Assembly (NCBI RefSeq): GCF_900143245.1 | Contig: NZ_FRDK01000001.1 | Location: 372,001-436,000 of the forward strand | DNA length: 64,000 bases | Source: Flavobacterium fryxellicola | GTDB taxonomy: Bacteria; Bacteroidota; Bacteroidia; Flavobacteriales; Flavobacteriaceae | Direction: 5' to 3' | Notes under the pieces: generated by a model | Databases searched by the model: none | Told to the model about the DNA's origin: nothing | Seen by the model: the letters and a program-made list of their open reading frames with translations, nothing else | Shown: positions 53,404 through 62,156 of the stretch, one piece after another | Layout of the letters: each line of letters opens with the position of its first letter | Numbering within the stretch: the stretch's first letter is position 1 | Position numbers and translations under genes: made by a program

Positions 53404-54120
53404 ATGTTTAAGTATATCACACTCTTTTTCACCTTTTTTTCATTTGCTCAAAACAAGCGATATCATATAGTATACGATTATACCCTTAACTCAAAAGACA
53501 TAGGTTTGATAACTAACCTTAAAAGTTACTTGACGGGAGATGGCAAAAAATCTATTTACGAAGAGGATTTCATGAAATCAAAATCACAAGCAGCTGATGA
53601 TAATTCATTCTCGATTCCCACAAAGAATAACCCTGCATTTTTCAAAGAGATACACAGCAAAATAGTTACCTATAATGATCATATACAAATGAAGTTTTTT
53701 GATGTTACTGATGTTCATCCAAGTTTTGATTGGAAAATAGAATCCGATACAAAAATTATTTTAGGTTATACTTGTCAAAAGGCGAACATATATTTTAGAG
53801 GAAGAGATTACACTGTTTACTTTACTACCGACATACCTTATTCCGATGGACCTTGGAAATTTTCAGGATTACCAGGAATGATACTAGAAGCTACCTCTGA
53901 TGACGAAACTGCAGCGTATTCAATGATAGCAGAAAAAGTAGAATTAAAAGAAACAACAAATAGCATACAAAATCCATATCTAAAGTCAAATTTGATTACC
54001 TATCAAGATTATTTAGATAAATATAAACTAAAATATGATGAGTCTCGCAGCAGAATGGATACAAATGGATATTCCAGAGGTATGAATAAAGGAGCTAAAG
54101 AGGTTTATATAACATATTAA
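53404..54120 (+). CDS. GLPGLI family protein
   Basis: The 238-residue exported protein starts at ATG 53404 (an in-frame TTG precedes it by two codons). The signal peptide is MFKYITLFFTFFSFAQ. The family motif appears as FSGLPGMILEA (~residue 155), preceded by WKIESDTKIILGYTCQKANIYFRGRDYTVYFTTDIP. GLPGLI proteins are found almost only in Bacteroidota, often beside an outer-membrane barrel protein as here (3 nt to the next gene). Their molecular role is unknown. Confidence 0.9.
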   Translation: MFKYITLFFTFFSFAQNKRYHIVYDYTLNSKDIGLITNLKSYLTGDGKKSIYEEDFMKSKSQAADDNSFSIPTKNNPAFFKEIHSKIVTYNDHIQMKFFDVTDVHPSFDWKIESDTKIILGYTCQKANIYFRGRDYTVYFTTDIPYSDGPWKFSGLPGMILEATSDDETAAYSMIAEKVELKETTNSIQNPYLKSNLITYQDYLDKYKLKYDESRSRMDTNGYSRGMNKGAKEVYITY

Positions 54121-54123
54121 AAA

Positions 54124-56775
54124 GTGAAAAAATTAATTCTATTATTATTTTTTCTAATCAGCCAGTACTCTAATTCGCAAATTATAAAAGGAACTATTTT
54201 AGATTCAAATGGAAATCCTGTTACCGCAAATATTTTAATAAAAAAACCACAAACACCTCAGCTCATTTATCAATTTGCAACGACTGATTCTCGAGGCGAC
54301 TATTTTGTAAAACTAAAAGAACCGTTGGACAGCGTAATAATTGCTGTAACCTCTTATGCCTACGAAACAAATGAAAAACACCTTAAAATCCTTAAAAATA
54401 GCGAAACAATTATATTAGACTTTGAACTACAAACAAGAATAACTGCATTAAAGGAGGTTGTAATCACTGAAAACAAAAAAATAACACGAAAAAAGGATAC
54501 TATAGTTTACGATTCTGAAAAATTCAAAGATGGTTCGGAAAAAGTAGTTGAGGATTTATTAAAAAAATTACCTGGCATAAAAATTTCTGAAAATGGAGAA
54601 ATAAAATTCAATGGAAAGTCGATAAAAAAAATGCTTTTAGATGGAGATGATTTATTTGATAATCAATACATTGTTGGGTCTAAAAACATGGATGCTGCTC
54701 TACTTGATAAAGTAGAAGTAATCGAAAAATACAGTGAAAATTCATTACTTAAAGGAATATATGACAGTGAAGATGTTGCCATCAACCTAAAATTAAAAAA
54801 AGGGAAAAGTGAGTTTTCCGGAAATTCAAAACTAGGATTAGGATATAAAAATAAATACGATTTTAATACTACAGGGATTATAATAAATGCCAAGATCAAG
54901 GGTTTTGGAGTTGCAACATACAATAACGTGGGTTTAAATAATTCTCCGTATGACTTTTACTCCAACAATGTATCATTTGAAGATCTTAAGGAAAATAATT
55001 CAACAGCTAAGTCTTTAATAAATCAAGGTAATTTCTATTCTCCATTAGAAGATAAATTTCACCGTATAAATAAAACTTTTTACTCTAGTTTCAATTCACT
55101 TTATAAATTATCAAAAAAAACTATTTTAAAAGTGAATTTAGGTATTTATGACGATCAATTATCCCGCAACAACAAAGAGGAAACAACTATTACAGCTAAT
55201 AATGAGACCTTTACTTTCTATCAATCAGAAAACAACGTCAAATCGCCCAAATTGTACGATGGGAATATTCATTTTGAAAATAAAGAAAAAGAAAAGTTAC
55301 ATTGGGAATATTCAGGAAAACTAAAATATCAAGAAATTAATTTTTGGTCTAATTCAATAAACGAATCTTTAAAACAGAATAACCAAATTACTTCCATAAA
55401 TCGGTACGAGAAACATCACTTTAATTTAACTAAAAAAATAAGTGATAAAAGTGCTTTTACAACACAAACAAATTTCATAAAAAGTTCAGCACCTCAACAA
55501 TTTACTTTATCGCCCGGCATCAGTATTAATGAAAGCGATGATTCTTATGTACAACAAAACAATCAGGACAGTCGTTTTGATAAAATAACTTTTTCAAGTA
55601 CCTCTAATTATTTGCACACATTTAATTCATGTACATGGCAAGTACAAGCAGGATTTTTTTCGATACAAAATAAATTAAAAAGTTTATTAAGAACAGTTAG
55701 TGAAAATGAAGAAGCCTTTTCCAATATTGATTATAGTAACGATTTAAAATACAATCTCAACTTCCCGTTTTTTAATACAAATTGGTCTTACAATAAAAAC
55801 AAAATTGGTTTAAGAATAAACTTAGAATCAAAATATTTCACTATTAATATTGAAGATTTGATAAGACAAAAAACTGTTTTTGAAAACGAAATGATTGTTT
55901 CGCCAAGCTTACAGTTTATTTACAAGTTTTCGCAAAACACACAGATAAATTCAAGTTATAGCTTTAATCAAAATGCACCAATGGAAAACAATCTTTTTGT
56001 AGGAATAATTCAAACGGGGTATAGAAGCTTCCTAAATAATGAATTTAATCTTGGTTTTTTAAAAACACATGCTTACGGTATAAATTTTAATTACAATGAC
56101 TTGTATCATCAAAACCGATTATCAGTACAACTTCAACACAACCAAAGAGACAATAATTATTTTATAAGATCCTTAATTAATAACGAAATTAGCACAACCA
56201 CGGCTTTTTTATTAAATAATGGTAATCAAGACTATAGTGCTACTATAAACGCAGAAAAATACATTCATTCTTTGAGAACTACTTTTGAATTTAATACCCG
56301 TTATTCTATTTCATATACTAAAAACAGCATCAACGCTGCAGCGATTAGAGACATTGTATCTCGAAACACTTTATTCGACTTTTCAATGAGAATAAAGCTG
56401 GATAAAAATACTTTTGTAGAGAACAAATCTTATTTCATGCATTACGCAACAGTAGTTCAAGGCGGGAATGAAAATCGTTTTAGCTCACTAAAAAACGCAC
56501 TAAAACTAGTTTATAATTTAGATAAAAGAATTAAAACTGCAACGGTTTTAAATTTCATAAGCCCAGATTTGTCAGTTGAAAATAACTACTTGTTTCTAGA
56601 TACTGAAATAACATTCAGCTCAAAAAACAAGAAAATAGAGTATTCTCTACTAGGAAGAAATTTGACTAATAATAAAAATTTTGAAACTATCTCTATTTCA
56701 GACTTTTCAAGATCTATTTCCTCTCACAACCTTATCAATAGATTTGTAATGGTTAGTGTAGGTTTTCGATTTTAG
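54124..56775 (+). CDS. Outer-membrane beta-barrel protein with carboxypeptidase-like domain, TonB-receptor-like
   Basis: The 883-residue protein starts at GTG 54124 with a signal peptide (LILLLFFLISQYSNSQ). A carboxypeptidase-regulatory-like domain (IIKGTILDSNGNPVTANILI, ~18-105) is followed by a plug-like segment (KVVEDLLKKLPGIKISENGEIKFNGKSIKKM, ~140) and LLDKVEVIEKYSEN. Residues ~220-883 are a large barrel ending MVSVGFRF, with a terminal Phe as in outer-membrane proteins. This fits the OMP_b-brl group that pairs with GLPGLI proteins. It may export or import the product of the small peptide gene; that is inference. Confidence 0.85.
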   Translation: MKKLILLLFFLISQYSNSQIIKGTILDSNGNPVTANILIKKPQTPQLIYQFATTDSRGDYFVKLKEPLDSVIIAVTSYAYETNEKHLKILKNSETIILDFELQTRITALKEVVITENKKITRKKDTIVYDSEKFKDGSEKVVEDLLKKLPGIKISENGEIKFNGKSIKKMLLDGDDLFDNQYIVGSKNMDAALLDKVEVIEKYSENSLLKGIYDSEDVAINLKLKKGKSEFSGNSKLGLGYKNKYDFNTTGIIINAKIKGFGVATYNNVGLNNSPYDFYSNNVSFEDLKENNSTAKSLINQGNFYSPLEDKFHRINKTFYSSFNSLYKLSKKTILKVNLGIYDDQLSRNNKEETTITANNETFTFYQSENNVKSPKLYDGNIHFENKEKEKLHWEYSGKLKYQEINFWSNSINESLKQNNQITSINRYEKHHFNLTKKISDKSAFTTQTNFIKSSAPQQFTLSPGISINESDDSYVQQNNQDSRFDKITFSSTSNYLHTFNSCTWQVQAGFFSIQNKLKSLLRTVSENEEAFSNIDYSNDLKYNLNFPFFNTNWSYNKNKIGLRINLESKYFTINIEDLIRQKTVFENEMIVSPSLQFIYKFSQNTQINSSYSFNQNAPMENNLFVGIIQTGYRSFLNNEFNLGFLKTHAYGINFNYNDLYHQNRLSVQLQHNQRDNNYFIRSLINNEISTTTAFLLNNGNQDYSATINAEKYIHSLRTTFEFNTRYSISYTKNSINAAAIRDIVSRNTLFDFSMRIKLDKNTFVENKSYFMHYATVVQGGNENRFSSLKNALKLVYNLDKRIKTATVLNFISPDLSVENNYLFLDTEITFSSKNKKIEYSLLGRNLTNNKNFETISISDFSRSISSHNLINRFVMVSVGFRF

Positions 56776-56938
56776 ATGCCAAACTGAAAGATTCTGGTTA
56801 ATGTGTACTAGGATTACAACTATTGCATTGGTGTAAAGCAATTGATTTATCCTGAAAATTATTTCGTTCAGTTGATACATTCTTCGCAAACAAAACCTAA
56901 TTTTGTAAATTAAATCTAATTTTTAATACTAAGAACCA

Positions 56939-57343
56939 ATGTCCTTCCAACCTGTATTTGCACTTTTCTGGGAAAATGTAAAAAAAAGCATTCAAAATGG
57001 CACTTACGCCAAATTAACACTTGCCAAAACGATAGGTGACACCGAGTTGAAAAACATCTATGTTCGTCCCGTTTTATTAGAAAATGATGTTTTTAGTCTT
57101 TCCCTTACTGCAAAGTACAAAACGGAAGAAATAGAGTCATTTCATACCTTAGACGAAGCTTTCATGATATTGGCTCCTTTTATGAATAATCCTTTTTTAA
57201 CGGCCCTTTTATTTACTACAGAAAATGACATCACCTTTAAACTCAATAAAAAAAGAGTAGCGAGTATTATTGAACAAGCGCCAACTTTTAAAAACGCATC
57301 AGATGTGATTATGGAAATGCAATCGAAAGGGATTTCGATTTAA
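56939..57343 (+). CDS. Conserved hypothetical cytosolic protein
   Basis: The 134-residue protein has no signal peptide. Features are SFQPVFALFWENVKKSIQNGTYAKLTLAK, YVRPVLLENDVFSLSLTAKYKT and a C-terminal NKKRVASIIEQAPTF. The alternating beta pattern followed by helices suggests a compact domain that may bind nucleic acid or a partner, but I do not recognise it. It lies between the barrel protein gene and the repeat array, with no close neighbour. Confidence 0.6.
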   Translation: MSFQPVFALFWENVKKSIQNGTYAKLTLAKTIGDTELKNIYVRPVLLENDVFSLSLTAKYKTEEIESFHTLDEAFMILAPFMNNPFLTALLFTTENDITFKLNKKRVASIIEQAPTFKNASDVIMEMQSKGISI

Positions 57344-57367
57344 GATTTTTGATCATCTTTTCACTTT

Positions 57368-58939
57368 GTCATTCCGGAGGAATCCGGACATAAGTGTGAT
57401 TATTCTTTATCACCAAGCGATGGGACGCTTCCAGCGTGACAAATTGGACTGGAAAAAGCGGATTGAGAAAATTATACTAAACTAAGTACTAAAACTATCT
57501 ATTTAATTTGTCATTCTGGAAGAATCCCTACAATAGTGTGATTTTACTTTATTAGCAAGTGATGAGACGCTTCCAGCGTGACAAACTGGATTGGAAAAAC
57601 TGGACTAAAAAAATCGGGTGTTAAATTATCTACTAACTTCGTCATTCCGGAGGAATCACTGCACTACTATGATTTTGAGATTACATTAAAAACTACTCAA
57701 AATGAGAATTCAAGAATTTCATTTCTGGATTAAATTCTTGAATTAGATTTAATTTCAATTCTCTCCGCATGTCTTTGATTTCCTTTTCTCTAGCAATGGC
57801 AAGCTGAATCCATCCGAAATGTTCATAATAAATCAAAAACTCGACATTGTAACGAGCAGTAAAACTACTAGCATTAATGTGGTTCTTATGCTCATTTAGC
57901 CTGCGTTTTAAATTATTGGTAACACCAGTATATAAAACAGTTCTGTTTTTATTCGTTATCATGTAAACATAAAAGTTGTAGATTCCTTCTGTATATTCAA
58001 TCATTTTTTTAAGATAAAACTAATAAATATTTTGAGAAAGGCAAGTGCTTTATCCTAATTTGTCATTCCGGAGAAATCCCTACAATAGTCTGATTATTGT
58101 TTAGTACCCGGCACTGAGACGCTTCCAGCGTGACAAACTAAACTGGATAATTGGACTGGGAAAACTGGACTAGGAAAACTGGACCAAGAAAACTGGATTA
58201 GGAAAACCAAGTCATAAAACTACCTACTTACATTGTCATTTCTGAGGAATCCCGACAATAATATGATTTTGCTTCGGCAGCAACCGATGAGACGCTTCCA
58301 GCGTGACAAACTAAACTGGATAATTGGACTGGGAAAACTAGACTAGGAAAACTGGATTAGGAAAACCAAGTCATAAAACTACCTACTTACATTGTCATTT
58401 CTGAGAAATCCCTACAATAATATGATTTTACTTTAGCTGCAAGTGATGAGACGCTTCCAGCGTGACAAACTAAACTGAATAACTGGACTAGGAAAACTGG
58501 ACTAGGAAAACTGGACCAGGAAAACTAAGTCATAAAACTATCTATTTGATTTGTCATTTCTGAGGAATCCCTACATTAGTGTAATTTTACTTTAGCTGCA
58601 AGTGATGAGACGCTTCCAGCGTGACAAACTAAACTGGATAATTGAACTGGGAAAACTGGACTAGGATAACTGGACTAGGAAAACTGGACCAGGAAAACTA
58701 AGTCATAAAACTACCTGCTTACTTTGTCATTCCGCAGGAATCCCTACAATTGTGTGATTTTACTTTAGCTGCAAGTGATGAGACGCTTCCAGCGTGACAA
58801 ACTGGAGTGGAAAAACTGTGTTGGAAAAATTAGCCCGAAAAAACAGGTAATAAAAATTATTAATTTGTCATTCCGGAGGAATCCCGACAATAATATGATT
58901 TTACTGTAACAACAAACTGTGAAACGCTTCCAGCGAGAA
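57368..58939. repeat. Array of nine 73-bp double-hairpin repeats with 14-bp-periodic spacers
   Basis: Units are at 57368-57440, 57510-57582, 57641-57676 (left half only), 58062-58134, 58235-58307, 58394-58466, 58553-58625, 58726-58798 and 58867-58939 (last four bases diverged). All full units are exactly 73 bp, start GTCATTCCGGAGGAATC and end GAGACGCTTCCAGCGTGAC. ATTCC/GGAAT and ACGCT/AGCGT each form a small hairpin, and the outer ends GTCA/TGAC are complementary. Spacers are 69, 58, 100, 86, 86, 100 and 68 bp; the 100/86 pairs differ by one GGAAAACTGGACTA-type 14-mer. This array fills 57344-57692 and 58005-59008. Confidence 0.9.
57693..58004 (-). CDS. GIY-YIG domain protein inside the repeat array
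   Basis: The 103-residue protein is a single GIY-YIG nuclease domain: FYVYMITNKNRTVLYTGVTNNLKRRLNEHK (the GIY appears as VYM and the YIG as YTG), with the metal-binding Glu probably in LNLIQEFNPE. It belongs to the YhbQ/UPF0213-like group common in Flavobacteria. The gene replaces the right half of the third 73-bp unit: homology stops at 57676 and the next unit begins at 58062. It is convergent with the gene at 56939 and faces the array. Confidence 0.85.
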   Translation of the reverse strand: MIEYTEGIYNFYVYMITNKNRTVLYTGVTNNLKRRLNEHKNHINASSFTARYNVEFLIYYEHFGWIQLAIAREKEIKDMRRELKLNLIQEFNPEMKFLNSHFE

Positions 58940-59008
58940 AAATAGGATACCAAATCACTGCTAAGCGGAAAACAGATAACCGATAACTAAAAAACTGAAC
59001 GCGAAATA

Positions 59009-59662
59009 CTACTTCTCCCCTTCCCACTCCGCGTAAAACTGAGCTAGAAAACCTTCCATATAGCAGTGTCTTTCTTTTGCAATTTGTTTTCCCGTTGCGG
59101 TATTCATCTTATCTTTTAAGAGTAATAATTTTTCGTAGAAGTGATTGAGCGTTGGCGAATCATTATTTTTGTATTCTTCCTTGGTCATGCTTGAATTTGG
59201 CGCTATTTCGGGATCATACAGCGTTCTATTTTTAAAACCGCCATAATTGAATGTTCTGGCGATTCCAATCGCTCCTATGGCGTCTAAACGGTCCGCATCC
59301 TGAACCACATTCAATTCTATCGAAGTAAATTTCTTCTCAAAATTCCCGCCTTTGTACGAGATGTTTTCAATAATATTTACCACGTGTTCGATTATTTCTT
59401 CATCAACATTTTCGGATTCTAAAAATTCTCGAGCTACTCTTGGACCAACGGTTTCGTCACCATTGTGAAACTTACTATCGGCAATATCGTGTAGCAAAGC
59501 GCCAAGTTGCACTATTGCAGTATCACAAGCTTCATTTTTAGCAATCAACAACGTGTTTTTGTACACGCGCTCTATATGAAACCAATCGTGTCCACTTTCA
59601 GCGTTTTCTAGTTTTTCTTTTACAAAAAGAATTGTTCTAGGTATTAAATCTGGATTAATCAT
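59009..59662 (-). CDS. HD-domain phosphohydrolase (YedJ-like)
   Basis: The 217-residue cytosolic protein has the HD metal site: His in GHDWFHIERVYKN (~24), HD in ALLHDIADSKF (~57), and Asp in VVQDADRLDAIGAIGIARTF (~120). The distal GGFKNRTLYDPE segment is typical of the YedJ/YpgQ group that hydrolyses nucleotides or related phosphate esters; true substrate unknown. It ends near the last 73-bp repeat unit. Confidence 0.9.
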   Translation of the reverse strand: MINPDLIPRTILFVKEKLENAESGHDWFHIERVYKNTLLIAKNEACDTAIVQLGALLHDIADSKFHNGDETVGPRVAREFLESENVDEEIIEHVVNIIENISYKGGNFEKKFTSIELNVVQDADRLDAIGAIGIARTFNYGGFKNRTLYDPEIAPNSSMTKEEYKNNDSPTLNHFYEKLLLLKDKMNTATGKQIAKERHCYMEGFLAQFYAEWEGEK

Positions 59663-59743
59663 TATATATTTACTTAAAAAAAATGTTGAATTTCAAAGTT
59701 CTTCAACTTCAAAATCCAACATTTTTATTCTTTATTTAGAAAT

Positions 59744-60733
59744 CTATCTTGCCAAAGCAGGTTCCACCCATTTGAAAATATGCGACTCTTGCGGAATTAC
59801 CAATCGCTCTGAAATTCTTGCCATTCTGCCTGGTAATTTCATTAAGTACTCACGGGCTTTCTCAGCTTCCTCTGTCAAACCGGTAATTTTGTCAATTTCC
59901 CATTTTTCGATTAGTTTCTGCATGATATCTACATAATCGGCTGCGGTGTAAACCCCAATACGTTGTGCCGAATCAGAAAACTGTTCGAATGCCGTGCTTA
60001 TTTTCTCACCTGATTCTCTCAAGAAATGCGCTGGCATCACAATTTTTGCTTTCATCATGTATTGAAAAGCAAGCATCATTTCGCTTGGATCCACCTGAAA
60101 AATACGAGTTACAAATTCACTGTACGCATGATGATGACGCATTTCGTCACCAGCAATCATTTTACACATTTTAGATAATTTGTTGTCTCCATATTTCTTA
60201 GCCATTTGCGCCACTCTGTTATGAGAAACGTACGTTGCTAATTCTTGAAAACTAGTGTACACAAAGTTTTTGTAAGGATCTCTTCCGGTTCCAATATCAA
60301 AACCATCGTTGATCAAGTGCTGTGTTGTCATTTCAACTTCACGCATGTTCACACGACCTGACAAATACAAATATTTATTCAGCAAATCACCATGACGATT
60401 TTCTTCACCAGTCCATTGTCTGATCCATTTAGACCAGCCATTTCTTTCGACGTTATCAATTCCTTCGACGTCCATTAACCAGGACTCGTAAGTTGGCAAC
60501 GCTTCCTCAGTAATGGTATCTCCTACTAAAGTTACCCAGAAATCGTATGGTAATTCTTTTGCAATTTCACGCAATTCTTTGACCTCATCAAAAAAAGTAT
60601 CACTTTGAGAATTAGGCAAAAAATCAGTTGGTTGCCATATTTTTTCTACTGGAATTAGATACTGATCGACAAAGCTGTCTACGTTTTTTTCCAAAAACTG
60701 CATTACTTCTAATCGAATGTTTTTTATTGACAT
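59744..60733 (-). CDS. Acyl-ACP desaturase
   Basis: The 329-residue soluble di-iron enzyme has EENRHG (~110) and DEMRHHH (~197), the two ExxH motifs of ferritin-like fatty-acid desaturases. It would insert a double bond into acyl-ACP using O2 and ferredoxin. The 10-nt gap to plsC upstream makes a lipid-synthesis operon plausible (desaturation, then acyl transfer). Length matches bacterial homologues, shorter than plant stearoyl-ACP desaturases, which carry transit peptides. Confidence 0.92.
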   Translation of the reverse strand: MSIKNIRLEVMQFLEKNVDSFVDQYLIPVEKIWQPTDFLPNSQSDTFFDEVKELREIAKELPYDFWVTLVGDTITEEALPTYESWLMDVEGIDNVERNGWSKWIRQWTGEENRHGDLLNKYLYLSGRVNMREVEMTTQHLINDGFDIGTGRDPYKNFVYTSFQELATYVSHNRVAQMAKKYGDNKLSKMCKMIAGDEMRHHHAYSEFVTRIFQVDPSEMMLAFQYMMKAKIVMPAHFLRESGEKISTAFEQFSDSAQRIGVYTAADYVDIMQKLIEKWEIDKITGLTEEAEKAREYLMKLPGRMARISERLVIPQESHIFKWVEPALAR

Positions 60734-60743
60734 TATATATAAA

Positions 60744-61478
60744 TTAAATTTTTATTCCTTGAACTACTGCTGCTTCTGTCTTTTCCATCAACTGCGCAAA
60801 ATCATACGCTGCAACCGCTAACGGTTTATGAACTACAAAGGTAAGGCGATTTCCTAGACCTAAGGGAAAAAACCCGTATTTAACTATTTTCCAAGAATTG
60901 TTTATGCTTATAGGAACCACGAATGCTGAAGGAGCATTTTTGCACAATATTTTCAATCCCGTTTGAGAAAACTCTTTTGGCTTTCCGGTCTTACTTCGTG
61001 TTCCTTCTGGAAAAATAACGGCTGAACGGTTGTATTTTTCAATGTATTCTGCCAATCCTTTAATGGCAGGAATGGCTTGTTTAGGATCCTTACGATCGAT
61101 AAGCACTGAACCGCCATGACGCAAATTAAAAGACACACTTGGAATACCACTTCCTAATTCTTTCTTACTAACAAATTTACAATGAAAACGGCGAAAAAAC
61201 CAAATCATAGCAATAATATCGTACATGCTTTGGTGGTTAGAGACAAAAATCAATGGTACATTTTTTGGAATATTTTCAATATTTTCAAACTTGTACGTTG
61301 TTCCTAACAGATTTGTGCATTTCACTAAGAAAAAGTTCAGATAATCAACACTTTTTTTATGGGCTTGATACCCAAATCCATGGAAACAAACCCACTGTAT
61401 CGGATGAAAAATAACTAAAGTAAGACCGAAACATAAATAATAAATAACGGAAATGGGATACGAAATCAGTTTTTGCAT
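60744..61478 (-). CDS. plsC: 1-acyl-sn-glycerol-3-phosphate acyltransferase
   Basis: The 244-residue membrane-associated acyltransferase has the catalytic motif VSNHQSMYDIIA (H-x4-D, ~75) and the phosphate-binding FPEGTRSKTG (~155). It makes phosphatidic acid. An N-terminal hydrophobic segment (LISYPISVIYYLCFGLTLVIF) anchors it. Divergent from rnpA and upstream of the desaturase gene. Confidence 0.94.
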   Translation of the reverse strand: MQKLISYPISVIYYLCFGLTLVIFHPIQWVCFHGFGYQAHKKSVDYLNFFLVKCTNLLGTTYKFENIENIPKNVPLIFVSNHQSMYDIIAMIWFFRRFHCKFVSKKELGSGIPSVSFNLRHGGSVLIDRKDPKQAIPAIKGLAEYIEKYNRSAVIFPEGTRSKTGKPKEFSQTGLKILCKNAPSAFVVPISINNSWKIVKYGFFPLGLGNRLTFVVHKPLAVAAYDFAQLMEKTEAAVVQGIKI

Positions 61479-61494
61479 GCTTAAAAATTTAACG

Positions 61495-61502
61495 CAAAAG
61501 TA
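61495..61502 (-). promoter_or_regulatory. -7 element (TACTTTTG on the minus strand) of plsC-desaturase
   Basis: The minus strand reads TACTTTTG 16 nt ahead of the plsC ATG. Confidence 0.45.
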
Positions 61503-61602
61503 AGAAATATATTTTTAGCGGTATTTAAATCGGAAACAATATACAGGCTCAACGTTTAATCGTAACTTTGCCAATCAAAATTGACGCCATTTCTCTACTA
61601 AA

Positions 61603-62049
61603 ATGAATTTCACATACCCCAAAAACGAAAAGCTAAAAAGCAAAATAACCATTGGACTCTTGTTTACTGAAGGGAAATCAGTATCCAAATATCCGTTGCG
61701 ATTGGTGTATAAAGCGGGTTCTTTTGGCAAACCCGAATCAAGTCCCGGAGGATCGGGATCGGGGACGGGAGAAAAAATAAAAATGGGCGTTTCGGTTTCT
61801 AAAAAGAATTTCAAGAAAGCCGTAGATCGCAATTATTTCAAACGGGTGTTGCGCGAAACCTATCGCCTGAACAAACACTTATTAGTTGATCATCTGGACC
61901 AACCGTATTCCTTTATGTTTTTTTACCAAACAAAAGACCGCTTGTCCTATCAGGAAATCAACACCAAAACCATTCAGTTATTTGAGAAGTTTATTGCTCA
62001 AAACATTAAAAAACCAGAGTCAGAAATCGATAGCAATTCGAAAATTTAA
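61603..62049 (+). CDS. rnpA: Ribonuclease P protein component, with a Gly/Ser-rich insert
   Basis: The 148-residue protein binds RNase P RNA for tRNA 5' maturation. The N-terminal EKLKSKITIGLLFTEGKSVSKYPLRLVY and the RNR-type basic helix as DRNYFKRVLRETYRLNK (~75) are conserved. Between strands 2 and 3 there is an extra stretch KPESSPGGSGSGTGEK (~45-60), which makes it longer than the ~120 residues typical of the family. The usual rpmH neighbour is missing, as is common in Bacteroidota; an S41 protease follows instead. Confidence 0.94.
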   Translation: MNFTYPKNEKLKSKITIGLLFTEGKSVSKYPLRLVYKAGSFGKPESSPGGSGSGTGEKIKMGVSVSKKNFKKAVDRNYFKRVLRETYRLNKHLLVDHLDQPYSFMFFYQTKDRLSYQEINTKTIQLFEKFIAQNIKKPESEIDSNSKI

Positions 62050-62156
62050 CTTTTTACTTGCACCACGTAAACATAATTGCCATTAGATTCTGTCCTGCAC
62101 TATTATTTCATGATTTATACCTATTTTAGTGGCTTCAAATTAAGCCTACTAAATCC

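Noticed and set aside
57368..58939. Repeat array looked at first like a CRISPR locus
   Set aside because: Units of 73 bp are too long, the spacers are near-identical low-complexity 14-mers rather than unique sequences, and no cas gene is nearby.
58765..58953. 62-residue open frame on the minus strand
   Set aside because: It lies wholly within the 73-bp repeat units and spacer, and its composition is that of the repeat.
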